From Bedellia somnulentella (taxonomy: Eukaryota > Arthropoda > Insecta > Lepidoptera > Bedelliidae), in assembly GCA_963576735.1 (NCBI GenBank), contig OY755183.1, positions 8,203,213 to 8,267,212 of the forward strand: a stretch of DNA of 64,000 nucleotides. Reading direction: 5' to 3'. Made by a program: the position numbers and the translations under genes. Below the pieces are notes generated by a model. It did no database searches, was not told the DNA's origin, and worked only from the letters and a program-made list of their open reading frames with translations. The number at the start of each line of letters is the position of its first letter. Position 1 is the stretch's first letter. Shown here piece after piece: positions 9,148-21,335 of the stretch.

Positions 9148-9782
9148 CTGTGCCATTCATGACAAAGAGCTAATAAAGTATTTTTACATTGGACGAGTGA
9201 TTTTGGCCACTTATAATTGAACTTTTACACAAAAAAATCTTATTTATTTGAGCACTACTGTGAATGATTAAAATTTCAATGAAAATATGGAATAAAAGCA
9301 AAGAATGTGCTCCTACTAACTTTTTTTTTATATAAGAGTATATAAATCATATATAACAGAAATTAGTTTTGGAATTCGGCGAATTTGTACAATCATTTTT
9401 TCGCGTCTCTCCCAAACTACATTTAATTGTACTATGACAATTTTGAATAGAGTAAAAGATATTATTTAATACATTTAAACATATTGAAGGCCTTAAAACC
9501 AACTTATCTATTTACAGTTGAAAAGTATGTGTGTGGTTTTTGTGTGTGTATGTGTGTTGAGTGTATCTGAGTCAATGGGTATTAGTGTGTAACAAAACGG
9601 TATGCAATAAAAATAATGAACAGTCAATACGCATAAAAAAATATAAGAGGTAGTAAATTGATTATGAATTAATTCATCTAGTAATCATTTGCTCAGTTTC
9701 CTGGTAATTGATTGTAATTAAATAGTTGGTAACCTTATTTTTAACATCGTACTTGTTGCATTCCAGAATTTGTAATTTTTGA
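9148..9782. other. AT-rich intergenic, nothing recognised
   Basis: AT-rich sequence with a (TGTG)n stretch near 9530-9560. No gene seen. Confidence 0.5.
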
Positions 9783-9972
9783 TACATACCTACATATACA
9801 AGGAATCAAAAATTCCTCAGCCACTTTTGGAAGTTGCGTGGGGAAAAATGGTAAAATAAAGGTTGTTGGTGATGGGTCTCCAACCGCATCGCCCGAAAAT
9901 CCTTTAAAAGCCACCTACACACACCCACCGGAAGAAATGGGGTAGTGCTATTCTAAGCCGACACTACACAGC
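9783..9972 (-). repeat. SDR-A copy, minus orientation
   Basis: Runs from a degraded ACATACC tail through TTCCTCAGCCACTTTTGGAA and GGGTCTCCAACCGCATCGCC to the head GCCGACACTACACAGC. The segment next to the tail (the GGGGTAGCCAGAG part) is deleted. Confidence 0.85.
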
Positions 9973-10447
9973 AACTTTTGACCTATTTTGTAATATATGA
10001 ATGAACACCTACAGACACTATGTCGAGAGCCAAATACTGTTCTAGGCTGGCTACGCTGGTTGAGGGTAATTCAGGGTGTAAGTCAGTATTTGAATGCCGT
10101 CGCAGAATGGTATTAAGCAGATATAGCGTGACGAGTGACTAAAAAAAGGGTGTCTAAATTGTAACTTTTTTATGCTTTCTATCACTTTACTACTTTATTT
10201 CACTTGCAAAGATCTATTCGTCTTACAAACTCATAATATTATGTCAAATCCAATACGTACAAAATGCAAATATGGGAAGGAAATGCATATCCATTTAAAT
10301 GTATATTCAATAACTTGGTCAAGTACATGTTTTTCGTTATGTGATCTGTTTATGTCTCCTAAGAGGAGAAATTCGATTACACATTAATAAGACGCTACTG
10401 ATCCTTATTGTTACAACCTCGGCACAAAGGAAACGTTGTGGAAAGTA

Positions 10448-10697
10448 CATACATACATACATATACTCACGGCTATAATTCCCTGGAAGGGGTAGCCAGA
10501 GCCAAGGAATTATAAATTCCTCAGCCACTTTTGGAAGTTAAGTGGGGAAAAAGCGGTAAAATAAAGGTTTTTGGTGATGGGTCTCCAACCGCATCGCCCA
10601 AAAATCCAATAAATAGCCCCAATACCCTTAGTCGCCTCTTACGACACCCGTGGGTAGAAAGGGGTAGCGACATTCTAAGCCGGCACTACACGGCAAA
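10448..10697 (-). repeat. SDR-A copy with TSD
   Basis: A full-length minus-strand copy flanked by the 13-bp repeat GTTGTGGAAAGTA (10435-10447 and 10698-10710). It belongs to the same subfamily as the copies at 6915 and 27121, with GGTGTCGTAAGAGGCGACTAAGG and TTTATTGGATTTTTGGGCG in plus sense. Confidence 0.93.
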
Positions 10698-10710
10698 GTT
10701 GTGGAAAGTA

Positions 10711-11414
10711 TTTGGCTCATATTTGGCTACAACAACGTTATCTTTACAATATTATCTTTGCGTCGTCCAAGGTTCTTCCGGACGGTAAGTCATGTAATAA
10801 ATAATTATGATTACGAAAATTTTATTTTTTTATTAATTGACGAGTTTTGATTGATAAATGCAAATGAAATTATTCACAAGATTGTCCCTAATAAGATACA
10901 GCCAAATGAAAATAAGGGCTATAAAACTTTATTCAACTCAAAATTTTCACAATAACAATTAAGGAGACCAGCTTTTCTTAAAATACCGTGATAATCTTTG
11001 AAGTATATAAGTATGAATCTACTTAATCATATAATTACCAAAGGTGTAACAAAAGTCTAGACGAAGAAAGATTCTTTTTGTAAAGTGTTACTTAAAATTC
11101 GCGACAGTTCTTAGCAATAGAAAAAGTGGACATGTTGTGAGGATATAATGGAAACCGTCTTTTCTCATCTTATGTGATACCCTCAATGGGTCATCTAATA
11201 CCCTCAATGGGTCGGCTAACTTTGACAATTTGATGTAAATCCATAAAGTAAATGTCAATTTATTATTGGCACTGCGAAGTCTGTCGGTGGTTATTTTACA
11301 AATCTATGTCTTATTGCGGGAGATAGAAATAAATAGTGACATTACTTTAAGACCTACTCCTTATAGTTATTATCTCTATATGTTAAATTTGATTGAAAAA
11401 CTAATAAATTCGCT
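10711..11414. other. Intergenic, short tandem duplication only
   Basis: AT-rich. ATACCCTCAATGGGTC is repeated twice in tandem at about 11178-11212. No gene seen. Confidence 0.5.
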
Positions 11415-11556
11415 ATTAAAAAAACATAAACATAAAAACATAAACGTTCACGCCGAATATCCTCGAAGGGGTTGGCAGAGGTACTAATACTTCTGAACAT
11501 CACGTGACTTTGTCATCTGGTGTTCAGAGTACCCACGTTTTGCATGGACAGTGTCC
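11415..11556 (-). repeat. SINE-1 copy, 5'-truncated, minus orientation
   Basis: Begins with the tail as (CATAAA)n, then CGTTCACGCCGAATATCC, GAAGGGGTTGGCAGAGGTAC and the TCACGTGACTTTGTC block, and stops after CATGGACAGTGTCC. Head missing. Confidence 0.85.
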
Positions 11557-11619
11557 TTACTGCCCCCCATTTTTAAAAAAATTGGATTAAAAAGTATTTA
11601 AAATGAATTTTCCTGACCC

Positions 11620-12185
11620 TTTTTAGGGTTCCGTAGCCAAATGGCAAAAACGGGACCCTTATAGATTCGTCATGTCTGTCTGTCTGTCCGTCCGTCCGTC
11701 CGTCCGTATGTCACAGCCAGTTTATTCCGAAACTATAAGAACTACATTATTGAAAATTGGTGCGTAGATGTATTCTGTAAACCGCATTAAGATTTTAAAA
11801 TAAAATCTGAAAAAAAAACCAAAATTTTTAGGGTTCCCCATACATAGAACTGAAACTCAAAATTTTTTTTTTCATCAAACCTTTACGTGTGGGGTATCTA
11901 TCAAAAGGTATTTGAAAATTATGTTGAGGTTTCTTATATCATTTTTTTCAAAACTGAATAGTTTGCGCGAGAGACTTTTCTAAAGTGGTAAAATGTGTGT
12001 CCCCCCCCCCGTAACTTCTAAAATATGGGCATGATAAAACTGAAAAAAATATATGATGTGTATTACTATACAAACTACTAACGAAAATTGGTTTGAATGA
12101 GATCTAGCCAGTAGTTCTATTTTTAAACGTCATAAATCTACTTTTACGGAACCCTTCATTAGCGAGTCCATCTCGCTCTTGGCCG
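11620..12185. repeat. Dispersed repeat with GGGTTCCGTA ends
   Basis: Starts with TTTAGGGTTCCGTAGCCAAATGG and a (GTCT/GTCC)n run at 11668-11707. It ends with TTACGGAACCCTTCATTAGCGAGTCC and a CTCGCTCTTGGCC segment at about 12150-12185. The two ends are partly inverted (GGGTTCCGTA versus TACGGAACCC). I recognise this type from other lepidopteran sequence, but know of no protein for it. Confidence 0.65.
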
Positions 12186-12682
12186 CTTTTTTTTTTCTAT
12201 CACCACTTAACAGACGCCAGGACCCTTTAATGGCGATTGAACAAAGTGCCACAAAAATAAGCATCAAAGACGTTAAAAACAATGAAGGATGAGTATTTTC
12301 GCTGACATGATAAAACATTGTAAGCGAAATGTTTAATTAAAAGCCGCTATATGTTGTTTTTGTTTAGAAGTACCGGTGAAAAAGATATGACAGTAATTCC
12401 TAGAAAAACTTGTTATTGTTGCAATACATCTATTTTCCGCACACAATTGAAATTCTAGTAAACTGCCTTCACCGCATTTTATACATTGTGTGTAATTTGC
12501 AAGTTTTAAGTAGTCGAACTGAAATCTTTTTTTCTTAGAAAAAAGCTTTATCTTACAGTTTCATTGGAATGCAACGGAAATTTAACAATGTGATGCAGGC
12601 ATATTTTTTCTTTATGAAATGGAAATTCATTTTAATAAATCAAATTTTTCGTTACTAGCCTGCGAAATTCTTACCATACGTC
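12186..12682. other. Intergenic, nothing recognised
   Basis: AT-rich. A 62-codon minus-strand open frame at 12130-12318 overlaps the preceding repeat and looks like no known protein. Confidence 0.45.
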
Positions 12683-12929
12683 TACATACATATACTCACG
12701 GCCATAAATCCCAAAAAGGGGTAGCCAGAGCTTCAGAGCTAGAAACTTCTAAACCACATTTGGAAGTTGATAGGGGAGAAGATGGTAGAAATTAAGTATC
12801 GTTGGTGATGGGTCTCCAGCCGCATCGCCCAAAGCCACTTAAAAAAACCCCGTACCCTTAGTCGCCCTTACGATACCTGTGGGTAGAAAGGGGTAGTGAC
12901 ATTCTAAGCCTACACTACACTACACGGCC
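12683..12929 (-). repeat. SDR-A copy, minus orientation, diverged
   Basis: Tail ACATACATATACTCACGGCC, then GGGGTAGCCAGAG, GGGTCTCCAGCCGCATCGCC and a head in which CACTACACTA is duplicated. Confidence 0.88.
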
Positions 12930-13452
12930 ATATACATATATTCACTAAAATAACATTAATACCATTTTTGTCTAACTGTCCGTATTTTTGCCTATCTGCC
13001 TGTCTGTGCTGCTAAAAGGGCTGGTATATACTGACAGATAGCTATACTAGATAATGCAGCTTAAGCTGAAGGAGCTTTTCTTAATACCTGTGCGAAGCTG
13101 CTAGTTTCTTTATAACATTGTGAAAATGACAGTACGTAACTAATGACGTATTAATGAATACAATCACCATTTCGACCATCAATGTTAAGTCACGAGTTTA
13201 TAAACGAGTATGATTGGTACCGGATGTAATGTAATTCACATTCTTTACAGTAATATGAGATGTACTTGTGAATCTGAAAGATATGATCTTTACTTGCTTA
13301 CCCGTGATCGCGACTATAAGGTATTAGAGAGATATCCAGAGCTACATAACCGAAACTTTTTAAGAAATTAAAAATAATAATTGATTTTGTAGCTGTATTG
13401 GCCACTCATAACTTAAAAAATCCTTAGATTTATATAGTAGTAATCACAAATA

Positions 13453-13749
13453 ATAAATAATAGTGTCGGCTTAGATTGCCGTGTAGTGTCGGCTTAGATT
13501 GCCGTGTAGTGTCGGCTTAGAATAACACTACCCCATTTCTACCCGTGGGTGATCGTAAGAGGCGACTAAGGGTATAAGGGGCTTTTTAAGTGATTTTTGG
13601 GCGATGTGGTTGGAGACCCGTCACCAAAAACATTTATTATAACCATCTTTTCCCAATCAATTTCCATAAGTGGCTGAGGAATTTTTCATTCCAAAGCTCT
13701 GGCTACCCCGTTAAGGGATTTATAGCCGTGAGTATATGTATGTATGTAT
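13453..13749 (+). repeat. SDR-A copy with triplicated head and TSD
   Basis: Flanked by the 13-bp repeat GTAATCACAAATA (13440-13452 and 13750-13762). The 5' head unit of about 23 bp (GCCGTGTAGTGTCGGCTTAG plus 2-3 bases) occurs three times in tandem before the normal body starts. The tail is (TATG)n. Confidence 0.92.
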
Positions 13750-13762
13750 GTAATCACAAATA

Positions 13763-15639
13763 GTTGTTGTTGTTCTAAGCCGACACTGATCTTCATTACC
13801 TGACATGACCTTGAAAGCGCCTCCAAAAGTTTCAAAAGTGGCTAAAGAATTGTTGATTTTGTAGGATCATACCAGTAGGTATATATTTTTTTGACGAACG
13901 TGTCACAAAAAGTTTGATGTCCTCTTAAATGTAATGGTTGATCATTGCATTGTTTTAGCGTGATCTCGCCATATACATATATACATATCCTATATTATAT
14001 ATTCCTATCACGTCGAGGAAACTCCAAGCTTAAAATGTGTAAATGACCTAATACCAAGTCTCAGGAATTTTGAAGCCATTATTTTATTAGTACCCATCAA
14101 GATAAATTGTATGGAGATTAATGTGATGTTTTGTATTTTGACAGTTTACGCAGCTAACGTTTTATGCAGTTTTACTTGCATTAAAACTGCACATATTTTC
14201 GTTTTTTTTATCAGCATGTAGTTCTCATCTGCTTGCGTTGATGGCTAGGCAGGTGAACTGTAATAAAATTATGATAAATACTACCCTCACGGCACTTACG
14301 TCCAAAGACTGAGCTTTGTAATCAGCAATGTTTTAGTTTCACTTACAAGTTCACAGAGCATCGGTAATTGGTTTCCAACCTCATTACCGAACATGCATTA
14401 AAAAGGTCTTCTTTGCTGAAACCCTGGTAAGATTCGGATGGTGCTATTTTATACCGATACTGCATAATACTATAATGATTTAATTTAATAATGAACTAAG
14501 AAAATATGAAATCAGTAAACCTGTATAACGTCTGTAACTTATTAGTGTGATATTTCTGGAGTGAGGGCCTCGTCCTGAAGGAAGCAGTGAGGGTAGTACT
14601 TCCAGAAGGTGGATCGACGATTGAGATAAAGTCGCGGGAAGCTGATGGATGAAGACATCACAGGACCGTTTTTGTGAAACATTGGGGCGGCCGAACCAGC
14701 TGTGGCCGACTATTGGCCGATAAAGATGATTTAATAACGAAACAAGACAAAATGTGGATTCACTGTCTAGGCGACCTGACATAACAATTAATGGAATCCA
14801 AAAAGATGGTCGTTTAGGTCGTTTTATTGTCCATGTTTTTGTCTTACATTAATTATGAACATTGTATGCAAAACAATAAAAACATCCTTTAATGTGTTTA
14901 AAATTAAGTCATAAAAACACGTTGTGCATCATGTTCTGCATACGAAATTGTGATAACAAAACGTGTTCATATTCCCAGTCATATTTGACAGCGATATTTA
15001 ATACTGCAACGTGGCGCTATCATGAAATCAGCATTTAATGAAACACAAAACCGAACGAGACAAAATAAAATGATGTAGTTTAAACAAATTCACACGCATG
15101 GGACGGAGGCGCTTGATACAACGTCTGGGTGTCACACGTTATTATTTATATGCAAATGAAATTTCATGTGTATACACAAAATTGCAGATGTGCCAACCCT
15201 GACAGGAAGCCAAGATATTTAAAAATGTCGTCCGCGTCTGGTGTGCGTCTGCGCAACTTATTCCGTGCGCATCGCACCCTTCCGCCGACTCTGCCCGCTG
15301 TGCCCGCTGAGATGTTGCCCTTAGGAATATTGCTAAAACTCATGTTACTTTCGTTGAAAAGACAATAAAGACACCAACTTTCACGCCATATGTACTTATA
15401 ATTCTGTGTAACAAAGGTTCGTTGTTATGGCTAAAATATTATTAATAAGGCGTTGCATTGAGATATGACGGGCTATTCGTTGCATCTCTGATAAAATTTT
15501 ACTTCATCTCCAAGTTACTCTCTTTCAAAAGAATGATTTTGAGGAAAAAAACTAAAGATGCTTCAACTTATCCGTCTATTAAAGACTACTCTATAAGCAA
15601 CCATTATAATTAGGCACATATAACTGCTTGATGTAACTA
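13763..15639. other. Intergenic with one GC-richer patch
   Basis: Mostly AT-rich. A 100-codon minus-strand open frame at 14480-14782 matches nothing I recognise. A GC-richer, CpG-containing patch lies at about 15226-15320. No gene called. Confidence 0.4.
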
Positions 15640-15800
15640 GTTCTTAAATATAAGTGAAAAAGGTTGTCTGGAAGAGATCTCTTTTAGCGATAACACCGCC
15701 AATTGTACCTCACTGTAAACTATTTGATCATATTATTATTTTTGTAAATTTGTGTTTGATGTGCAATAAAGAGGTTATTCTATTCTATTCTATTCTATAA
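15640..15800 (+). repeat. LINE-type 3' end with (TATTC)n tail
   Basis: Contains GGTTGTCTGGAAGAGATC, TTTTAGCGATAA and GTGCAATAAAGAGG and ends in (TATTC)n at about 15776-15798. This layout is typical of the 3' UTR of a lepidopteran non-LTR retrotransposon, here truncated to the last 160 bp or so. Confidence 0.6.
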
Positions 15801-17308
15801 GTATGAACACAGTGGTGAAAAGTGGCATAATTTCCGTTAAAGCATGCATTGCATAGTGTCAACAAACTCATAGCTTTTGACCACTGCATGCCTTCTAAGG
15901 GCAAAAGAGTCAACAGCTACTTTGCTCGTCTACCTTCACGAGTTATGCATTTTATTGTCCGACTTTTTGAATTAAGAGAAATGACACACTGTGCGATTTT
16001 CAAGCGTTTTTGGCCTAGTTGGTATACCGGTTTTGTTTTGATAACCGAAGTCAGGAACTACTAAGATTGGTGGTTTTTGAGCAATTTCTGGTCCATCTTG
16101 TATGGGAGCTTGATTCTAAGTGCACGTTAAGTCATTCATCAATAATGATGAACGAATTTAGTTTCAGATGCTGAACGAACCTTTAGCTAGAAACTTATAT
16201 GGCTAAGACCCTATAATTTTGAAAGTACAGATTTTTTTAAATATTCTGATGTGGGAATATTGTCCACAATAAAAGTGGGAATTTTAGACACAAGGTCATA
16301 GCGAAAGGTGTATTTCGACCTGATTTCATTTAACAAAGAAACTCAGGGTAAACAATAGAAATTAAAAACAAAATATTTCTAAAAATTTCTAGCGTTGTAG
16401 AAACTGGAGATCCTTAGTTTCCTTTTGTTACCCAAATTCGACTCTGTGATGGAACCGTATGATAGAGGAGGCTCCACAGGTAGCGACGCATGCTCTGTAT
16501 CGTCATTTATTAAACGACAGCTAAATAAATTAATTTATGAATATGTAGGTTAAACTCATGTTGTGTAAGCTCAGCTGTTCCAACATTTATTGAATGTCGT
16601 ACTATCATTAATACTCTTTTGTTAATTCTATGTCAGACGGAATTTACTCTTGTTTGTTTTTGGGTTCATTTGTGCCTCTTTTATATCATACTATACGTGT
16701 ACAAATTGTTATATTCTACTCGTGTTGCCTACCTACAAAATGCTTGGGCGTACCTACCAATGCTCTCGGGCTCACGGCTATTTCCATAAGGAGTGTTAAG
16801 ATCTTCGAAATCGTCTTTTCCCTTAAAGACGTAAAGTTTTAAGGAGATAGAATCAACGGTGGTAGGTTGTAAATAACTTAGCCCACCAACAATTTTAAAA
16901 GGCCTAGTACTTGTGTAACGTATTTTCATATCACCTACCGGTCAGAAGTTGCACATCAAAACCTATCAATAATTTACCGGCTAATAAGTTAAAAATGTAA
17001 GTTATGTTACAAATATTAAAAAGAAGTATTTCTGAATAATCTGAACGTCAAAATTAGTCGACAACCAATATAATTTTTAACGTTTATTTCATTGTTTTAA
17101 CATTTATCTTTGTTTCATCAGTATATCACACAAGTTTAGTGTTTTAAAGAATAAATAAATAACACGCGATTTATCTCACGAGGATAATTTATCAGTGGGA
17201 ATCGCACTCGTGACCTACGAATTAAGTAGAGTGCGTTTCCAGACATATATCATAACTTTTGTTGTAAAAATCATGTGATCTTCTAAGGAGTTAATATAAA
17301 ATATACAC
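15801..17308. other. Intergenic; tRNA-like remnant near 17190
   Basis: No gene recognised. At about 17160-17260 there is a reversed B-box-like GTGGGAATCGCACTC in a tRNA-like setting, probably an old SINE fragment. Short open frames at 15849, 16630 and 16729 show no family features. Confidence 0.4.
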
Positions 17309-17320
17309 GTCATTTATTTC

Positions 17321-17581
17321 ATCATATCATATTAGCTGTGTAGTGTCGGCTTAGAATAACACTACCCCATTTCTTCCGGTGGGTGTACGTAAGAGGCGAC
17401 TAACGGATTTGGAGCTTTTAAGGGATTTTCGGGCGATGTGGTTGGAGACCCATCACCAACAACCTTTATTCTACCATCTTTTCCCCACTTAACTTCCAAA
17501 AGTGGCTGAGGAATTTCTAATTTCTCAGCTCTGGCTACCCCTTTCAGGGATTTATAGCCGTGAGTATATGTATGTATGTAT
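17321..17581 (+). repeat. SDR-A copy with TSD
   Basis: Flanked by GTCATTTATTTC (17309-17320 and 17582-17593). The head GCTGTGTAGTGTCGGC starts about 15 bp inside the left TSD, so the 5' end carries extra bases. The tail is GTATATG(TATG)n. Confidence 0.93.
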
Positions 17582-17702
17582 GTCATTTATTTCCTTTGGA
17601 GTAAGCAGGCTCTATTAATAGGCCTTAAGTACGATCCTCCATCATCAGCGCTAATGACGTAAATTGTAATTCATTTAACACCTTTTACAATACTATAAGG
17701 TA

Positions 17703-17949
17703 TTGCTGTGTAGTGTCGGCATAGAATAACACTACCCCATTTCTTCCGGTGGGTGTACGTAAGAGGCGACTAACGGATTTGGAGCTTTTAAGGGATTTTC
17801 GGGCGATGTGGTTGGAGACCCATCACCGAAAACCTTTATTTAACCATCTTTTCCCCACTAAAATTTCCAAACGTGGCTGAGGAATTTCCAATTCCTTAGC
17901 TCTGGCTACCCCTTCTAGGGATTTATAGCCTTGAGCATATGTATGTATG
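17703..17949 (+). repeat. SDR-A copy with TSD
   Basis: Flanked by TATAAGGTA (17694-17702 and 17950-17958). Very similar to the copy at 17321, including GGTGGGTGTACGTAAGAGGCG and the variant CTAACGGATTTGGAGC, so the two are close relatives. Confidence 0.92.
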
Positions 17950-18803
17950 TATAAGGTATAAAAATTTAAATATTTATTTAACTCAATTAATATTACTACA
18001 ATAATTTTGTCACTTCTATTAGTTGCGAATAAACATTTTGCAGAAAAAATATACATATCACTTATGATACCTAGTGTATGCAAGTTTGGGCCACCAAAAA
18101 TAATAATTCAATAACTGCTAGCGTGAGTATATTCTGCATGTAGGTAGGTTTCCATATTGTATATATCGTATGCCTTTACTTCATTCATGTTTTTTATATA
18201 TATGTCTACCACCAAGAGATGAGCAAGTATTGTTAAAGCAGCAATTGGCTTAATCAAAAAGCATCATAACTAGGAGTAAAGTGATAGCACGTGTGGTGTG
18301 AATCTGTGGTTTCTTGTGCTAATTAGGTTATCTATTTATTATTGTACAATTGCAAAAAATACTCATAACCTGACTGCTCCACTAAGGATGAAACTAAAGC
18401 GTACGTAATTTGCCATTAATGCTCAGTTGAGCGGACGGTCAACAAACCTGTGTAGTTAAAAAACTCTTCCTACCAACTGAACCATCGCGCGAAGTTTTGA
18501 AAGTTACCAGACCATAATTAAATTATGAACTTGAGTTCAACATGCAATGTTATACAGATACTCATGTATGTTATTATCATCATGACTATTCTTATCCAAT
18601 TAACTAAAGCAAAAAGGAGTGTTATGATTTTAGCCGGTATTCCAATTTCGAATTCCAAGTTCGCTGGGCTGTATGGGCTGAATGATTATAATCAATACCC
18701 TGTTTTTATAGTAGTTGTCTCAAAGTCTATATCATATAAAATTTTACATTTGACAGCAGTTGTTGTCTTCACAAATCAATAAATAGCTTCTTAAATATGT
18801 GTA

Positions 18804-19051
18804 GCCGTGTAGTGTCGGCTTAGAATAGCACTACCCCGTTCCTACCGATGGGTGTACGTAAGAGGCGACTATCGGTATTGAGGCTTTTAAGGGATTTTTG
18901 GGCGATGCGGTTGGAGACCCATCACCAACAACCTTTACTTTACTATCTTTTCCCCACTCAATTTCCAAAAGTGGCTGAGGAATTTCTTATTCCTTAGCTC
19001 TGGCTACCCCTTCTAGGGATTTATAGCCGTGAGTATATGTATGTATGTATG
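18804..19051 (+). repeat. SDR-A copy with TSD
   Basis: Flanked by TTAAATATGTGTA (18791-18803 and 19052-19064). Head GCCGTGTAGTGTCGGC, full body, tail (TATG)n. Confidence 0.93.
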
Positions 19052-19064
19052 TTAAATATGTGTA

Positions 19065-20875
19065 AATAGGGGAAGAAAATCATTGTGAACTGTATTGTTA
19101 AACTTTTGTACTCCCAAAAGTGGCAGAAAAACCAGTATATTTCGGCATCAGATATACGAGGAAAAAAGTAATGACACATCCCTTAAAACAACAGGACACT
19201 CTTAGCACCTTGCTTGTTAAGAAATAACTAACAAAATGAAGGAAGGTGTCATGAAAATTAGCAATTGTGCCCGGATGTATAATGTGTCCGCTCCGCATTT
19301 TTTTCCTAATTAAAAGCATTTAAGTTAATCCACATTTTAGCTTTATTATAATGCCATGAAATGTTCTTGTTAGTACATCGCCAAGCTTTTGTCGCATGGA
19401 TTAAAGCTCTTTGCAACTGCTCACTAGCTGTTTATTTTTTATATTGTTGCGGTTGACATTTCTTAAGAAATTGGTATTACAAAAATAATGTTTGTTTTTT
19501 TATTGTCATTTCTTGATGTTTTATAACGACAATCATCTTCAATAAGTAAATTTATTGAAATGAGCTCTCATAGAAAATTAAAAAAAACATAGAAATGACA
19601 GAATTCAGCCAATTCAGAGGAGAACTTCCTCTTTTAACTGAAGTTGTTTTAAAAATTATAAAAGCTTAGTTGATTTTGTTAAACTGAAAGTTAAAGTTAT
19701 AAAATTGTTTTAATAATTTCTACCATGTCCTTTTTTTGTTATTTTAACTATGTGAAGTATATAGTATTTTAACTATGTGAAGAATCATACTAGCAATGCG
19801 TTCGCGTCGCGCCTCGCGTATCGCGCCGCTCACATCCTCAGCCACCCCGTCACATCGGGCGGGCTGACCGCTGCTATTATAAAATCGCGCCATTAATTAT
19901 TTAAGTAAAGTATTAAAGTTTTTACCCTTTGTAGGCCCCGGTGTAATGTTTCATGAAACTGTTTTAAGAGCGGAAATGGGTACCGCATTACCATTTGCAA
20001 TAAGTTTTAAAGGTCATTATGACTACCTTTCGGACGCACGTTTTAACGATGTTACATCATAATTAGTTTTTATATACTGGCTGCGCTGATCTATTAGATA
20101 ATAAGATAGGAAACCAAGTGTTATGGACTGTGTTTTGCGATAACTAATTATGATTGGGGTTTAGGAATACAAATATATATGATATATAACTTTGTTAGAT
20201 TGCATTTTAGCTTATTTGAATGTCGATTTTTTTAAGAGTGAGTTGTAATGAAACTCATTATTATGAATCCTTTGTTTTAACGTGTTTCTCTCCTTCAGAA
20301 CTGTGATAGCGATGAAACTGTTTTACTATTCGAATTATATGCCAATCATGGTTGTGAGCCAAAAAACCAGAAAATATAAAAGCTAAGTTATTATTTTCAT
20401 TTATGATATAACAGCTTAATTGTTTTATATTCTTCCTTCTCAACCAAAAGTGATTGAGGAATTCCTTATTTTTCTAGGGATTTATTCATATTTGTAAACC
20501 TAGTTGAAAGTTGTTTTTTACAGCAGGGAATGAATGTTTTCTTTTTATTTCTATGTATAATAAGAAAAAAGGAAAATATATATTTATTCGTTGCATACAA
20601 AATTACAACAATTAAACACAAAAACAAATAACAAGTACAGTAAAACAAGATGAAAAATTCAAAAGTCTGGAAACGAAAGGGTTGCTAACTCAGCGTATTG
20701 TTGTGAGTGTAACCTCACAACACTGATTTCAGTCAGCACCTGACAATACAATGACATACGGTCTCATTCATAATACATAAACCCAAAACAAAATACTAAT
20801 ATAATTATCATAACAACATGTATGTGTGATATATAGCTGTATAGTTCCGATGGTGTAATAACCTTAAAGTTCAAC
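19065..20875. other. Intergenic; small CpG-rich patch
   Basis: AT-rich except for about 19795-19895, which is CG-rich (TCGCGTCGCGCCTCGCGTATCG). A weak SDR-A 3' remnant (AAAGTGATTGAGGAATTCC) lies near 20445-20490. No gene found. Confidence 0.4.
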
Positions 20876-20885
20876 ATACATTACA

Positions 20886-21335
20886 AGATGAATTTGCCGT
20901 GTAGTGTCGGCTTAGAATAGCACTACCCCGTTTCTACCGATGGGTGTACGTAAAAGTGCTAACAGACGATCGAACATGTTCGGCGCGCACCATCGCACCG
21001 TGCACCGCAAGCGCTTCGAACCAGCCCGCACCAATATTAATAATAATTATGTGCGCGAACCACGCTACACACGTTCGTTTTTGGTACGGCCCGTACCACG
21101 AACACTGGTGCGCGCCGTACATGTTCGATCGTCTGTTAGCACTTTAAGAGGCGACTAACGGTATTGGGGCTTTTAAGGGATTTTTGGGCGATGCGGCTGG
21201 AGACCCATCACCAATAACCTTTACTTTACCATCCTTTCCCCACTCAATTTTCCAAATATGGCTGAGGAATTTCTAATTCCTTAGCTCTGGCTACCCCTTC
21301 TAGAGATTTATAGCCGTGAGTATCTGTATGTATGT
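20886..21335 (+). repeat. SDR-A copy interrupted by a MITE
   Basis: Flanked by ATACATTACA (20876-20885 and 21336-21345). The SDR-A sequence is continuous up to GGGTGTACGTAA and resumes with GAGGCGACTAACGG. A 191-bp inverted-repeat element sits between. Confidence 0.92.
20954..21144. mobile_element. 191-bp MITE, TAA target duplication
   Basis: Terminal inverted repeats of about 40 bp with one mismatch, starting AAGTGCTAACAGACGATCG, flanked by a 3-bp TAA duplication (20951-20953 and 21145-21147). The interior is GC-rich. A 3-bp TAA duplication fits PIF/Harbinger elements, but I cannot confirm the superfamily from the termini. Open frames across it are simply the palindrome read both ways. Confidence 0.88.

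Noticed and set aside
14480..14782. 100-codon minus-strand open frame
   Set aside because: No recognisable domain, no splice context and no bias beyond a local GC rise; too weak to call a gene.
20940..21158. Two plus and one minus open frames rich in Arg/His
   Set aside because: They are the MITE palindrome read on both strands.
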